Shown piece by piece: positions 63,958-64,000 of a stretch of 64,000 bases of DNA. Origin of the DNA: Caballeronia hypogeia. Lineage in GTDB: Bacteria; Pseudomonadota; Gammaproteobacteria; Burkholderiales; Burkholderiaceae. The stretch lies in NCBI RefSeq assembly GCF_001544875.2, contig NZ_FCOA02000027.1, positions 38,647 to 102,646 of the forward strand, read 5' to 3'. The position numbers were made by a program, and so were the translations under genes. The notes below the pieces were generated by a model, which had not been told where the DNA came from, searched no databases, and was given only the letters and a program-made list of their open reading frames with translations. Each line of letters starts with the position of its first letter. The stretch's first letter is position 1.

Positions 63958-64000
63958 CTCGTTTCTCTGCTGCTGACAACGCAGCGACGCAAGGCGGAAG

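Overview
The window is a gene-dense, GC-rich stretch of core chromosome from a beta-proteobacterium of the family Burkholderiaceae, most likely the Burkholderia / Paraburkholderia / Caballeronia group. This is inferred from protein sequences (HemB, EngB, ResB/CcsB, LysA, PBP1A, GltB, UgpB, MurA, the His enzymes, PetABC, SspAB) and from a gene order I recognise from that group. No species name is supported from this window alone. I see no prophage, insertion sequence, CRISPR array or genomic island. The only transposase-like gene looks domesticated. Layout from left to right. (1) 1-2384: the 5' part of hemB on the minus strand, a strong small-RNA candidate with an anti-Shine-Dalgarno-like loop, engB on the minus strand, and a diheme cytochrome c4 gene. 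(2) 2555-7758: resB-ccsB (System II cytochrome c maturation), then msrP-msrQ (periplasmic methionine sulfoxide repair). (3) 7810-12244: lptM-lysA on the minus strand, cyaY, and mrcA (PBP1A) on the minus strand. (4) 12504-19598: a type IV pilus cluster pilM-pilN-pilO/P-pilQ in which one gene appears to carry both PilO and PilP, then aroK-aroB-dgt. (5) 19643-24622: ugpBAEC-ugpQ for glycerol-3-phosphate and glycerophosphodiester uptake and hydrolysis. (6) 24657-26971: a DUF883 protein, an OmpW-like porin and a RAYT-family protein lacking one HUH histidine. (7) 27297-33545: gltB-gltD glutamate synthase. (8) 33612-35354: an SbmA/YddA-type ABC exporter on the minus strand. (9) 35572-39223: promoter, TPP riboswitch and thiO-thiS-thiG-thiE. 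(10) 39321-43532: mlaF-mlaE-mlaD-mlaA-mlaC-mlaB for outer-membrane lipid asymmetry. (11) 43728-54744: a YadG/YadH-type ABC transporter, a BolA-like gene, murA and the histidine genes hisG-D-C-B-(marC)-H-A-F-I-E. (12) 54777-57345: a small membrane protein, a HIT protein and tatA-tatB-tatC. (13) 57464-59457: a DegS-like protease (minus) and a Nif3-like gene (plus). (14) 59675-63734: petA-petB-petC (cytochrome bc1) and sspA-sspB. (15) 63753-64000: a tRNA-Thr(TGT), its terminator, and a good sigma70-type promoter pointing out of the window, probably into a stable-RNA operon. Functional themes are envelope biogenesis (LptM, PBP1A, Mla, MurA, Tat, T4P), respiration and cytochrome maturation (c4, ResB/CcsB, PetABC; the Rieske and MsrP proteins carry twin-arginine signals that fit the nearby tatABC), and amino-acid and vitamin biosynthesis (LysA, AroKB, GltBD, His, Thi). 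The most notable non-textbook observations are the sRNA candidate at 570-673, the PilO-PilP fusion, the RAYT protein with a degraded HUH motif, the long N-terminal extension of ThiE, a roughly 38-nt structured motif found twice, a perfect hairpin between gltB and gltD, and a three-way-junction element after mlaB. I found no convincing evidence of a wholly new multi-gene system.
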